DNA of 64,000 nt, taken from Pseudarthrobacter sp. fls2-241-R2A-127 (GTDB taxonomy: Bacteria > Actinomycetota > Actinomycetes > Actinomycetales > Micrococcaceae). Position 1 is the first letter of the stretch. Every line of letters starts with the position of its first letter. Below are positions 52,625-61,337 of the stretch, in pieces. The translations under genes were made by a program, and so were the position numbers. The stretch is taken from positions 1 to 64,000 of the forward strand of contig NZ_JARVSF010000041.1 of NCBI RefSeq assembly GCF_030209355.1, read 5' to 3'. Under the pieces are notes generated by a model. It was not told the DNA's origin, ran no database searches, and was given only the letters and a program-made list of their open reading frames with translations.

Positions 52625-52683
52625 CAGCTGTTCTGCAACTGACCCTTGGCAGGTCTGCGCAGGTCAGGTCATCGCGGGTGCAC

Positions 52684-54375
52684 TCAGGCTTCGAGGACCA
52701 CCGGGATGATCATCGGCTTGCGGCGCAGTTTGCGGTTCACCCAGGTGCCCACGACGCGGCGGACAACCTGCTGGAGCTGGTGGCTGGTGTGGTCGGCGTT
52801 GTTCTGGACCGCTTCCTCCAGGGCCGCGTTGATCTTGGGGATGATGTCGTCAAAGACGGAGTCGTCTTCGGCAACGCCGCGGGCATGGATCTCAGGTCCG
52901 GACACCACCTTGCCGGTGGCACGGTGGATCACCGTGATGATCGAGATGAAGCCTTCGTCGCCCAGGATGCGGCGGTCCTTGAGGTCGGCGTCCGTGATCT
53001 CCCCAACACTGGAGCCGTCGACGTAGACGAAGCCCACTTCCACCTGGCCCACGATGTCCGCCTGGTGGTCGCGGAGGTCGATCACCGTGCCGTTGTCCGC
53101 GAGGATGACGCTGGCTTCCGGGACGCCGGACTCAATGGCGATCTTGCCGTTGGCGATCAGGTGGCGGGTCTCGCCGTGCACGGGCATCGCATTCAGCGGC
53201 TCGAGGATGTTGTAGCAGTAGAGCAGTTCGCCGGCCGCTGCGTGGCCGGAGACGTGGACCTTGGCGTTACCCTTGTGGATCACGTCGGCGCCGAGCTTGA
53301 GGAGGCCGTTGATAATCCGGAACACAGCATTTTCGTTGCCCGGGATGAGGCTGGAGGCCAGGATGACGGTATCGCCGTCGCCCACCACCACACGGTGGTC
53401 GCCATTGGCCATGCGGGACAGCGCCGCCATCGGCTCACCCTGGGAGCCGGTGGACATGAGGACCACGCGGTTGTCCGGGAGGTTGTCGATGTTCTTGATG
53501 TCGACGATCAGCCCCGCCGGAACGTCCAGGTAGCCCAGCTTTTCGGCGATGGCCATGTTGCGGACCATGGAGCGGCCCACGAAGGCCACCTTGCGGTTGT
53601 GCTTGGCCGCAGCGTCAAGGACCTGCTGCACGCGGTGGACGTGCGAGGAGAAGGACGCGACGATGATGCGCTTGCTGGCCTGCCCGAACAACCGCTCCAG
53701 GGTGGGTCCGATTTCCTTCTCCGCGGTGGTGAACCCGGGAACGTCGGCGTTGGTGGAGTCTGACATGAACAGGTCAACGCCCTCTTCCCCAAGCTTGGCG
53801 AAGTGGCGCAGGTCAGTAATGCGTCCGTCCAGCGGCAGCTGGTCCATCTTGAAGTCACCGGTGTGCAGGACTGTGCCGCCGGCCGTGCGGATGAACACGG
53901 CGAGGGCATCCGGGATGGAGTGGTTGACGGCCACGAATTCGCATTCGAACGGCCCGAATTTCTCCACCTGGCCTTCTTCGACGGTCAGCGTGTAGGGCCG
54001 GATGCGGTGCTCCTGCAGCTTCGCTTCGATCAGGGCGAGGGTGAGCTGCGATCCCACCAGGGGGATGTCGTTGCGCAGGCGCAGCAGGTACGGCACGGCG
54101 CCGATGTGGTCTTCGTGGCCATGGGTGAGGATCACGGCCACCACATCGTCCAGCCGGTCCTCGATGTAGGAGAAGTCGGGCAGGATCAGGTCAACGCCGG
54201 GCTGGGTTTCCTCCGGAAAGAGGACGCCGCAGTCCACGATCAGCAGCTTGCCGTCGATTTCGAACACGGCCATGTTCCGGCCGATCTCCCCCAGTCCGCC
54301 AAGCGGAACGATCCTCAGCGTGCCCTGGGGCAGGCGCGGAGGGGTGACAAGGCCGGTAAGGGCAGTTTGGGTCAT
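52684..54375 (-). CDS. rnj: Ribonuclease J
   Basis: 563 residues. Metallo-beta-lactamase core with HGHEDHIG near residue 83, a beta-CASP domain, and a C-terminal domain as in RNase J; a 5'-3' exo- and endonuclease in mRNA decay and rRNA maturation. It lies 40 bases downstream of dapA, a pairing seen across actinobacteria. ATG at 54375. Confidence 0.96.
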   Translation of the reverse strand: MTQTALTGLVTPPRLPQGTLRIVPLGGLGEIGRNMAVFEIDGKLLIVDCGVLFPEETQPGVDLILPDFSYIEDRLDDVVAVILTHGHEDHIGAVPYLLRLRNDIPLVGSQLTLALIEAKLQEHRIRPYTLTVEEGQVEKFGPFECEFVAVNHSIPDALAVFIRTAGGTVLHTGDFKMDQLPLDGRITDLRHFAKLGEEGVDLFMSDSTNADVPGFTTAEKEIGPTLERLFGQASKRIIVASFSSHVHRVQQVLDAAAKHNRKVAFVGRSMVRNMAIAEKLGYLDVPAGLIVDIKNIDNLPDNRVVLMSTGSQGEPMAALSRMANGDHRVVVGDGDTVILASSLIPGNENAVFRIINGLLKLGADVIHKGNAKVHVSGHAAAGELLYCYNILEPLNAMPVHGETRHLIANGKIAIESGVPEASVILADNGTVIDLRDHQADIVGQVEVGFVYVDGSSVGEITDADLKDRRILGDEGFISIITVIHRATGKVVSGPEIHARGVAEDDSVFDDIIPKINAALEEAVQNNADHTSHQLQQVVRRVVGTWVNRKLRRKPMIIPVVLEA

Positions 54376-54415
54376 AGTGCACTACTTTCCAGGCGGAAGG
54401 GTGCCGGTCTTAGCC

Positions 54416-55324
54416 TCAGGAGAAGACCAGCCCCGCTTCCGCCAAATCCCCGCGGATGGTTTCGATCTCGGTTTCGTCCGGCTCCACGAGGGGCAAACGG
54501 ACAATCGAGTTGGGCAGGACTCCCTGCCATTTAAGAATCTGCTTGGCCGCAACGGCGCCCTGGACACGGGTCATGGTGGCGCGGACCACCGGCTGGAGCT
54601 CGATGTTGATCTTCCGGGCGGTGCCGAGGTCGTTGGCATTGACGGCGTCGATGAGTTCGCGGAAGCGGCGGGTGGCCACGTGGGTGGTGACGCCCACCAG
54701 GCCGACGGCGCCCAGCGCCATCCAGGGGAGGGTCAGTCCGTCGTCGCCGGAGTAGAACAGGAGGTCGGTTTCCGCCATGACGCGGGTTGCCGCAACAAGG
54801 TCCGCCTTGGCGTCCTTGACGGCCACGATGTTGGGGTGCTGGGCCAACCGGATCATGGTGTCGGGTTCGATCGCGATGGAGGACCGGCCCGGAATGTCGT
54901 AGAGCATGACGGGAACGTCGACGGCGGAGGCGACGGTTTCGAAGTGCGCGCGGACGCCCGCTTGGCTGGGCTTGTTGTAGTAGGGGGTCACCAGGAGCAG
55001 GCCGTCGACGCCGAGGGCAGCTGCCTGCTGGGAGAGGTGGACCGAGTGTGCGGTGTCATTGGTCCCGGTACCGGCGATGATCGCGGCGCGGTTCCCGACG
55101 GCGTCTTTCACGGCACGGAACATGCCCAGGTTTTCTTCGTCCGTCAGGGTGGAGGTTTCTCCGGTGGTGCCGGTGACCACCAGCCCGTCGCAGCCGTCAT
55201 CGACGAGCTTGCTGGCCAGCGCCGCCGCCTGGTCGTAATCCACTGCGCCGTCCTTGGTAAACGGCGTGACCATGGCGGTCAGGAGGGTACCGAGGGCAGG
55301 GATGTGCGCGGAAGAATCAGCCAT
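54416..55324 (-). CDS. dapA: 4-hydroxy-tetrahydrodipicolinate synthase
   Basis: First committed step of the lysine/diaminopimelate pathway. GTTGETSTLTDEE near residue 47, LYDIPGRSS with the catalytic Tyr, and Schiff-base Lys in VAVKDAKADL. 302 residues. The ATG at 55324 has no ribosome site; TTGTCC and TAACGT lie upstream at 19-base spacing, 7 bases from the ATG, so a leaderless message is possible. Confidence 0.97.
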   Translation of the reverse strand: MADSSAHIPALGTLLTAMVTPFTKDGAVDYDQAAALASKLVDDGCDGLVVTGTTGETSTLTDEENLGMFRAVKDAVGNRAAIIAGTGTNDTAHSVHLSQQAAALGVDGLLLVTPYYNKPSQAGVRAHFETVASAVDVPVMLYDIPGRSSIAIEPDTMIRLAQHPNIVAVKDAKADLVAATRVMAETDLLFYSGDDGLTLPWMALGAVGLVGVTTHVATRRFRELIDAVNANDLGTARKINIELQPVVRATMTRVQGAVAAKQILKWQGVLPNSIVRLPLVEPDETEIETIRGDLAEAGLVFS

Positions 55325-55382
55325 GGAAAAAACGTTACCCTGTCCCCGGCTGGTTAGGACAATGCCACGGGCGTGACGAGCG

Positions 55383-55763
55383 TCAAATAGCTTGATTGCC
55401 GGGCCGTGGCGTGTCGGTTCCGGCGTGGCAATAGCGGCCGACGGCGGCCTGCCGCAAATCCTCTGCCCAGGCAGCGAGCCGCTGCGCCGCCCGTACGTAA
55501 TGGAACAGCTCGGTGGGCGTGAGGGCGTCGATGTCGGTTTCGGACAGCCGCCGGGCGAGTTCCGCCCCTTCCGGCTGGGCGGCGAGGGCGATGCCCTCGC
55601 GCTCCCACTGAACGTCCTCTGACGGCCGCCCGGACACCAGCTGGCGGAACAGATAGTCCACCACACCCGGGCTCATTGCCCTCAGCGGCAGGTTGAGTGA
55701 GTGGGTGCTTCCCGGCTGCAGGCTTTCCCGCCGGGCAGGGATTCCGGATGATGGCGTGTCCAT
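55383..55763 (-). CDS. 126-residue protein with DUF222/13E12-like segment, likely LexA-regulated
   Basis: Starts with ATG at 55763, six bases after a -10 element, with no ribosome site: a leaderless gene. The second half, LTPTELFHYVRAAQRLAAWAEDLRQAA, looks like the N-terminal helix of DUF222 (13E12) HNH proteins, but the HNH nuclease part is missing. So it is either a remnant or a short family of its own. No membrane segment or catalytic motif. A near-perfect LexA site fills its promoter; several 13E12 proteins of M. tuberculosis are SOS genes. It precedes dapA by 58 bases. Confidence 0.7.
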   Translation of the reverse strand: MDTPSSGIPARRESLQPGSTHSLNLPLRAMSPGVVDYLFRQLVSGRPSEDVQWEREGIALAAQPEGAELARRLSETDIDALTPTELFHYVRAAQRLAAWAEDLRQAAVGRYCHAGTDTPRPGNQAI

Positions 55764-55769
55764 CCCGCC

Positions 55770-55798
55770 ATGTTATTCGAACATATATTCGAACACAA
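55770..55798 (-). promoter_or_regulatory. Promoter with LexA operator filling the spacer
   Basis: On the minus strand TTGTGT (55793-55798), exactly 17 bases, TAACAT (55770-55775). The spacer contains TCGAACATATATTCGA (55777-55792), a near-perfect SOS palindrome. LexA bound here must exclude RNA polymerase. Confidence 0.8.
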
Positions 55799-55894
55799 GG
55801 GTATGCGCCGGCAGCCCCGGCGCGGCAGGCCGCCGACGGGCAGGGCACATACGTCGGGGAACCTCGCCGCGCGGGCATATGAGACGATCGGGTC

Positions 55895-57145
55895 ATGACG
55901 TCCCGCACCCCGGCCACCGGGTCCCGAAAGGCCCCCGTGCGGAACCAACCGGGCCGTCTTCGCGGCATCGACGCAGCACGGGGACTCGCACTGCTGGGCA
56001 TGATGGCCACGCACCTGCTGCCAACCTTCGAGTCGAACGCCACCCTCACTCCTACCTGGATCGGCCTCACTTTTTCCGGACGGGCTGCCGCCCTCTTCGC
56101 CGTGCTCGCCGGTGTGGGGCTTGCCTTGTCCACGGGAAAGCAGCAGCCACTCGCGGGTTCCGAACTCGCCAAAGCCCGCCGTGGCGTGGCGCTGCGGGCC
56201 GTGGTGATTGCCGCCGTCGGACTTACCCTGGGGGGCCTGGACGTGAACGTGGCCGTCATCCTGGTCCATTACGCCGTCTTGTTCCTCTGCGTGCTGCCCT
56301 TCCTGTGCATGGGCGTCAGGAGCCTGTGCTCCTGGGCGGCAGGCTGGGTCCTGGCCTCACCGGTACTGGCCTATCTCCTCCGCCCCTGGCTCCTTGCCGC
56401 GGAGCCGCCCCTGACGCTTGGCCATAACCCGCGGTGGGAGGACCTGGGCACGCCGGACCGGCTGCTGGGCGACCTCTTCCTGACCGGCTATTACCCGGTG
56501 GTGCAGTGGCTGGCCTACCTGCTGGTGGGTCTGGCCATCGGCCGCCTGGCCCTTGCGAAGGCAATCGTCCCCGTCTTGCTCCTGCTGGGCGGAACGGTGG
56601 TGGCAGTCGTCGCCAAGACAATCGGGGTGGCGGCGATGGAGGATTGGGGTGGCCTGGCCGCCCTGGAGAAAGCCCTCAACGCTCCCGGGTACCCGCTGGG
56701 CAACGTGTTGCAGGTCAACCTTGCCGGGCTCACGCAGGAAGGTTCGTGGTGGTGGCTGGCCTCGGCGGCGCCGCACTCCGGGACCTCCCTTGACCTGCTC
56801 CACACCTCGGGGGTGGCCGCAGCCGTCATCGGCGCCTGCCTCCTGCTGGAGCGGCTCGCCGAGTGGATCGACCTGGACCTGCTGCTGCCCCTGCGTGGAC
56901 CGGGTGCCATGACTCTGACCCTGTACACGGCCCATGTGTGGGTACTGTCGACCTTCTACCTCAAGCCCCTCCCGGCAGGCTGGACTGAGGGCGGGATGTA
57001 CTTTGCGCACGCGGCCGCTGCGATCACCCTTGGCGTGGTTTTCGCGCGGTTATCCTGGCGCGGCCCGCTGGAATGGCTGGGCCACGCGGCGGCCGGACTG
57101 GGCCGCGGGGTCCTCCCGTGGGCTGCTACGGGGGCGTCCAGGTGA
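55895..57145 (+). CDS. DUF418/heparan N-acetyltransferase-like membrane protein
   Basis: 416 residues with about 10 membrane helices. The N-terminal GIDAARGLALLGMMATHLLP is the mark of the acyltransferase-like HGSNAT/DUF1624 group, followed by a DUF418-like body with TLYTAHVWVL. Such proteins move acyl groups onto envelope glycans, but the substrate is unknown. ATG at 55895. The gene is divergent from the 126-residue gene and may share its control region. Confidence 0.85.
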   Translation: MTSRTPATGSRKAPVRNQPGRLRGIDAARGLALLGMMATHLLPTFESNATLTPTWIGLTFSGRAAALFAVLAGVGLALSTGKQQPLAGSELAKARRGVALRAVVIAAVGLTLGGLDVNVAVILVHYAVLFLCVLPFLCMGVRSLCSWAAGWVLASPVLAYLLRPWLLAAEPPLTLGHNPRWEDLGTPDRLLGDLFLTGYYPVVQWLAYLLVGLAIGRLALAKAIVPVLLLLGGTVVAVVAKTIGVAAMEDWGGLAALEKALNAPGYPLGNVLQVNLAGLTQEGSWWWLASAAPHSGTSLDLLHTSGVAAAVIGACLLLERLAEWIDLDLLLPLRGPGAMTLTLYTAHVWVLSTFYLKPLPAGWTEGGMYFAHAAAAITLGVVFARLSWRGPLEWLGHAAAGLGRGVLPWAATGASR

Positions 57146-57157
57146 CACTGGACGCCC
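57132..57157. terminator. Hairpin over the stop codon of the DUF418-like gene
   Basis: GGGCGTCCAG (57132-57141), 6-base loop containing the TGA stop, CTGGACGCCC (57148-57157). Perfect 10-base stem between convergent genes; no T-run. Confidence 0.65.
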
Positions 57158-57200
57158 AGGATGCGCGGGGCGGCGCGCGCCGGCCCCTGGAACGGCGATT

Positions 57201-57674
57201 CTAGGACGCTGCGGTGAACAGCCGGACGGCGTCGCGCATCGAGGCCCGGGCCCGCTTGCGGTCGCCGGCGGCGTCGTAAGCGCAGCTGAGCCGGAACGAG
57301 GAGCGCCAGTCCTCGGGAGCAGATTCGGCTTCCACCCGGTATTTTTCGAACTCTGCATCTGCCGCGGCACGGACGATGCGGCCGCCGGGCGTGCGCGGCA
57401 GTTCATCCACCGGCAAGCCGCCCTCAGCCTCAAGGACCTTGGCCATCTGCTCGGTCCGGGCACCAAACATCAATTCCCGGATCAGCGCCCACGCGCCCAC
57501 GACGGGCAGCACGAGGTAGGCCGCGCCGATGGCTTTGGCCGTCAGGTTGCTGTCCCCAAGGAGCAGCAGGGACCGCTGAAAGGACACCACCAGGTAGAAG
57601 ACCAGCAGCAGCGTCACCGCTCCCACCCAGATCTTGGTGCGGTTCTTCCGGAAACCGGCAACCAGTCCGTTCAT
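57201..57674 (-). CDS. Two-helix membrane protein, function unknown
   Basis: 157 residues: helices IWVGAVTLLLVFYLVVSF and AIGAAYLVLPVVGAWALI, then a soluble helical C-terminus (WRSSFRLSCAYDAAGDRKRARASMRDAV) that looks like one TPR unit. I do not recognise a named family. It follows dapB by 2 bases, so the two are co-translated, but no link to lysine synthesis is evident. Confidence 0.8.
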   Translation of the reverse strand: MNGLVAGFRKNRTKIWVGAVTLLLVFYLVVSFQRSLLLLGDSNLTAKAIGAAYLVLPVVGAWALIRELMFGARTEQMAKVLEAEGGLPVDELPRTPGGRIVRAAADAEFEKYRVEAESAPEDWRSSFRLSCAYDAAGDRKRARASMRDAVRLFTAAS

Positions 57675-57676
57675 GG

Positions 57677-58447
57677 TCAGAGCCCCAAATCCAGGTAACC
57701 GTCCAGCCCGACGGTCAGGCCGGGATGCGCGGCGACCTTACGGACACCCAGGAGCACTCCGGGCATGAACGAGGCGCGGTCAAAGGAATCGTGGCGGATG
57801 GTCAGCTGCTCGCCGGGACCGCCGAACAGGACTTCCTGGTGCGCCACCAGGCCGCGGAGCCGGACGCTGTGCACCCGCACGCCGTCAACCTCGCAGCCGC
57901 GGGCACCTGCAAGTTCAGTGGCGGTGGCGTCCGGGCTGGCAGGCACCTGCGCGGCCGTGCGCTCCGCGGCAATGAGCTGGGCCGTCCGGACAGCGGTGCC
58001 CGACGGCGCGTCCACCTTGTCCGGGTGGTGCAGTTCGATGATCTCGACGGATTCGAAGTACCGCGCAGCCTTCGCGGCGAAAGCAGATGCCAGCACCGAG
58101 CCCAAGGCAAAGTTCGGCGCGATGAGGACACCCGTTTCCGGGTGCTCCGCCAGGAGGGATTCCAGCGCGGACAGGCGGCCGGCGTCCCAGCCGGTGGTGC
58201 CTACGACGGCGTGCATGCCGTGTTCGACGGCGAAGCGGATGTTCGCCTCGGTGCTTTCGGGAACTGTCAGGTCCACCACGTATTGCGCGCCGGAGGACGT
58301 CAACTTCTCCAGCGAGTCACCCCGGCCCAAGGCAGCTGCCAGCTTCATATCGGGAGCGGCCTCGACGGCTTTGACGGCCTCGGCGCCCATGCGCCCGTTG
58401 GCGCCCAGGACGGCTACCAGCATGGGAGCGGAGTGTTGTTCGGTCAT
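57677..58447 (-). CDS. dapB: 4-hydroxy-tetrahydrodipicolinate reductase
   Basis: Second step after DapA. Nucleotide-binding GANGRMG near residue 15 and the substrate motif ELHHPDKVDAPSGTA are present. The ATG at 58447 gives 256 residues and starts just before the Rossmann strand. The 132 bases up to moaE hold its promoter and nothing else recognisable. Confidence 0.97.
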   Translation of the reverse strand: MTEQHSAPMLVAVLGANGRMGAEAVKAVEAAPDMKLAAALGRGDSLEKLTSSGAQYVVDLTVPESTEANIRFAVEHGMHAVVGTTGWDAGRLSALESLLAEHPETGVLIAPNFALGSVLASAFAAKAARYFESVEIIELHHPDKVDAPSGTAVRTAQLIAAERTAAQVPASPDATATELAGARGCEVDGVRVHSVRLRGLVAHQEVLFGGPGEQLTIRHDSFDRASFMPGVLLGVRKVAAHPGLTVGLDGYLDLGL

Positions 58448-58579
58448 GCCATCAAGCCTACCGGCGGGAGAGGTTGCCGCAGGAACCGGGCACTGTGCGT
58501 TACCTCGCAACGGAGCGCCCAACCCAGGGCAACCAGCCCGGGCCGGCATGGGCGCGCAGGGTTCCGGGAGCCGCCGGCA

Positions 58580-59056
58580 TCAGCCGTCCGCGCCGACCCA
58601 TTCGACGGTGCCGTCGGCGAAGAACTGTTCCTTCCAGATGGGAACCTGCTCCTTGATCCGGTCCACAAGTTCGGAGCAGACGGCGAAGGCCTGGCCGCGG
58701 TGTGCCGCGGACACCGCGCAGACCAGGGCGGGATCGCCGATTTCCAGCATGCCAATGCGGTGTGCCGCCCAGATCCGGACGGGTTGCCGGACGGCGTCGC
58801 CGCCGGAGCCCGGCGCGGCCTCCTGCTCGGCAACCAGGCGGGCTACCACGTCGGCCATCACCCGGTGTGCCGTGGGGTGCGCGCTGTAGCTGAGGCGCTC
58901 CACTGCCTTGCCGGCGTCGTGGTTGCGCACCACCCCGCTGAAGCTGACCACCGCTCCCGCGGTGTCGCTTTCGACGGCGACGATCGCCTGGTCCACGGAG
59001 ATGGGTTCCGCGCTGAGGACCGCCCGGACCACCTCGAATGCTGCGTCAGTGCCCAT
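58580..59056 (-). CDS. moaE: Molybdopterin synthase catalytic subunit
   Basis: Puts dithiolene sulfur, carried by MoaD, onto precursor Z. FSGVVRNHD, AAHRGQAF and the active-site KEQVPIWKEQFF are present. An insert EAAPGSGGDAVRQPV near residue 80 is unusual. 158 residues. Its start overlaps the mogA end by 11 bases. moaD is not in the window unless outside its right edge. Confidence 0.96.
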   Translation of the reverse strand: MGTDAAFEVVRAVLSAEPISVDQAIVAVESDTAGAVVSFSGVVRNHDAGKAVERLSYSAHPTAHRVMADVVARLVAEQEAAPGSGGDAVRQPVRIWAAHRIGMLEIGDPALVCAVSAAHRGQAFAVCSELVDRIKEQVPIWKEQFFADGTVEWVGADG

Positions 59057-59576
59057 GTCCGCCTTCCAGCTGGTCGCAGAGGTGCCCGATCACCGGGTCC
59101 AGGACGGAAAGCCCGTCCATGACGCCCTTGGGTGAACCGGGCAGGTTCACAATAAAAGTTGCACCGGCCGCGCCGGCGTGGCCCCTGCTCAGGGCGGCCA
59201 GCGGGGTTTTCGCGGCGCCGGCCCGCCGGATGGCTTCCATGATGCCCGGGATCTCCCGGTCCAGCAGGGGCAGCGTCACGTCCGGAGTCCGGTCGTCGGG
59301 GCTCAGGCCGGTCCCGCCGCTGGTGATGACGACGGCGGGGCGCAGCGTCAGTAGCGCCCTGATGGCAGCTCCGACCGGCTCGCCGTCCGGGACCACCATG
59401 GCAGGGACGACGTCGAAGCCGTGCTCGGTCAGCCAGTCGGTGATCACCGGGCCTGTCTCGTCGTCGTAGATCCCCGCGGCAGCGCGGGTGGAGGCGATCA
59501 CCACCCCGGCCTTCCGTCCCTGCACGTCGCCGTGCCGGTGCGGCTCGGCCGCGTCAAGTGTGTTGGAGTTGGTCAC
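59046..59576 (-). CDS. mogA: MogA/MoaB-like molybdopterin adenylyltransferase
   Basis: Adenylates molybdopterin before metal insertion. The MPT-binding fold shows TSGGTGLSPDDRTPD and ATFIVNLPGSPKG. 176 residues, with a His-containing N-terminus and C-terminal GGHGH. The GTG overlaps the moaC stop as GTGA. MogA and MoaB are not separable by these motifs. Confidence 0.93.
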   Translation of the reverse strand: MTNSNTLDAAEPHRHGDVQGRKAGVVIASTRAAAGIYDDETGPVITDWLTEHGFDVVPAMVVPDGEPVGAAIRALLTLRPAVVITSGGTGLSPDDRTPDVTLPLLDREIPGIMEAIRRAGAAKTPLAALSRGHAGAAGATFIVNLPGSPKGVMDGLSVLDPVIGHLCDQLEGGHGH

Positions 59577-60064
59577 AGCGCCCAGTCTCCGCTCTTGCCG
59601 CCGCTCTTGGCCAGCACCTTGATGTCCGTCAGGACGGCGTGCTTGTCCACGGCCTTGATCATGTCGTAGACGCTGAGTGCAGCCACGGACGCTGCCGTCA
59701 GTGCTTCCATTTCCACTCCGGTGACCCCGCGGGTCTTCACGGTGGAACTGATGGTGACGGCATCGGGGCCAAGCTCAAAATCGACCGTGACCTTGGACAA
59801 GGGCAACGGATGGCACAGCGGAATGAGCTCGGGGGTCTTCTTGGCGGCCATGATGCCGGCCACCCGGGCGACGGCCAGCGCGTCTCCCTTGGGGAGGCCG
59901 CCGGTTCCCAGGAGCTCCATTACCCCGGTGGTGGTCCGGACGGTGGCGGTGGCCGTGGCTTCCCTGGTGGTTTCTGCTTTGGCGGAGACGTCCACCATCT
60001 GGGCACTTCCGTCCTGGCGCAGGTGCGTCAGTGCGGGGGTCTGTTCTGCGTTCACAGCATCCAT
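59573..60064 (-). CDS. moaC: Cyclic pyranopterin monophosphate synthase accessory protein MoaC
   Basis: Works after MoaA to close the cyclic pyranopterin. Contains MVDVSAKAETTREATA, LIPLCHPLPLSKV, VEMEALTAAS and DMIKAVDK, the conserved active-site segments. 163 residues; its 5' end overlaps the moeA 3' end by 13 bases. Confidence 0.97.
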   Translation of the reverse strand: MDAVNAEQTPALTHLRQDGSAQMVDVSAKAETTREATATATVRTTTGVMELLGTGGLPKGDALAVARVAGIMAAKKTPELIPLCHPLPLSKVTVDFELGPDAVTISSTVKTRGVTGVEMEALTAASVAALSVYDMIKAVDKHAVLTDIKVLAKSGGKSGDWAL

Positions 60065-61314
60065 ACTTCCACCTCGTCGCCGGTGGCGAGCTCCGTGACG
60101 CCCGCGGGGACATGGACCAGCACATTGGAGCCCGCCAGCGCGTGCATCAGGTGGGAGCTTTCGCCGCCTTCGAGGTTGACGGTGCCGTCCGGCCGCAGGG
60201 TTCCGCGCCGGACCTGGTGCTTCTGCGCCGGAGACGTCAGGGCCCGGGACAGCCGGCCGTGCAGCGGCAGCCTCGGTGCCGGGGCGCCGAGCAGTGCCGA
60301 CAGGGCGGGGCGGAGGAACATTTCAAAGGAGACCAGGCAGCTGACGGGGTTGCCGGGGAAGCCGAGGAACGGGATGCCGTCGAATGTTCCCAGCCCCTGA
60401 GGTCCGCCGGGCTGCATGGCAACGTGCAGGAAGTCGACCGGCTGGTCCGCCATGGCCTGCCGCACCACTTCGTAGGCGCCTTTGCTGACGCCGCCAGTGG
60501 TGACGATGAGGTCCACGTCCCTGCCGGCGGTCCGCAGCAGCGATTGCAGTTCTCCGGGGTTGTCGGTGGAAATGCCGGCACGCCGGACGCGAAGGCCCGC
60601 CTGCGTCATGGCCGCCTCAAGGAGGGTTCCGTTGGAGTCGTAGATCTTACCCTCCGGAAGGGCCGAGCCCGGTTCGACCACTTCGTCGCCGGTGGTGACG
60701 AGCAGGACGGACACGTCGCGGTACACCTCCACCTCCGCCATGCCCAGGGCGGCGAGCAGTCCCAGTTGCGCCGGGCCCAGGCAGGTCCCGGCCGCCAAAG
60801 CCTGCTCCCCCACCGAAATGTCGCTCCCGGCGGCACGCACGTATGTTCCCGGAGCCGTAGCCGGCAGGGCCACGGAGCCATGCCGTCCGGGCTCCTGGAA
60901 GTGGTCAGGCACGGCTTTTTCAATCGGTACGACGGCGTCAGCACCTGCCGGGATCATGGCACCGGTCATGATGGGCGCCGTGGTCCCGGGCTGGAGCGGC
61001 TGCGGGCGCGACCCCGCGGGAACGGGAGGCATGATGCGCAGCTCAGCGCCGCCGTCGGGAATGTCCGCCGACCGGACGGCGTAACCGTCCATTTGCGAAT
61101 TGGCGAAGGGGGGAAGGCTGAGCGGCGCAACGAAACCGTGCACCAGCGACCGGCCGAGCGCACCGGACAGCGGAAGGACTTCAACGCGGGACTCTGCCGC
61201 CAGCCGGGCCAGGAGGTCCGTGACCGCAGCACGATGCTCAGCGACAGAGCGGGCATGGTGCGGGTGCCGGGCGTGGCCTTCCGGCGGATGGCCGTGCGGA
61301 GGGTGGCTGGTCAT
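60052..61314 (-). CDS. moeA: Molybdopterin molybdenumtransferase
   Basis: Inserts molybdate into adenylated molybdopterin. Landmarks: PPFANSQMDGYAVR near residue 68, TGAMIPAGADAVV, TTGDEV, TTGGVSKGAYE and FLGFPGNPVS. 420 residues. The first 22 residues hold seven histidines, not normal for MoeA. It is first in a moeA-moaC-mogA-moaE overlap chain, 23 bases after the molybdoenzyme gene. Confidence 0.96.
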   Translation of the reverse strand: MTSHPPHGHPPEGHARHPHHARSVAEHRAAVTDLLARLAAESRVEVLPLSGALGRSLVHGFVAPLSLPPFANSQMDGYAVRSADIPDGGAELRIMPPVPAGSRPQPLQPGTTAPIMTGAMIPAGADAVVPIEKAVPDHFQEPGRHGSVALPATAPGTYVRAAGSDISVGEQALAAGTCLGPAQLGLLAALGMAEVEVYRDVSVLLVTTGDEVVEPGSALPEGKIYDSNGTLLEAAMTQAGLRVRRAGISTDNPGELQSLLRTAGRDVDLIVTTGGVSKGAYEVVRQAMADQPVDFLHVAMQPGGPQGLGTFDGIPFLGFPGNPVSCLVSFEMFLRPALSALLGAPAPRLPLHGRLSRALTSPAQKHQVRRGTLRPDGTVNLEGGESSHLMHALAGSNVLVHVPAGVTELATGDEVEVWML

Positions 61315-61337
61315 GGGTGCGCCTTTGAGAGTGGACG

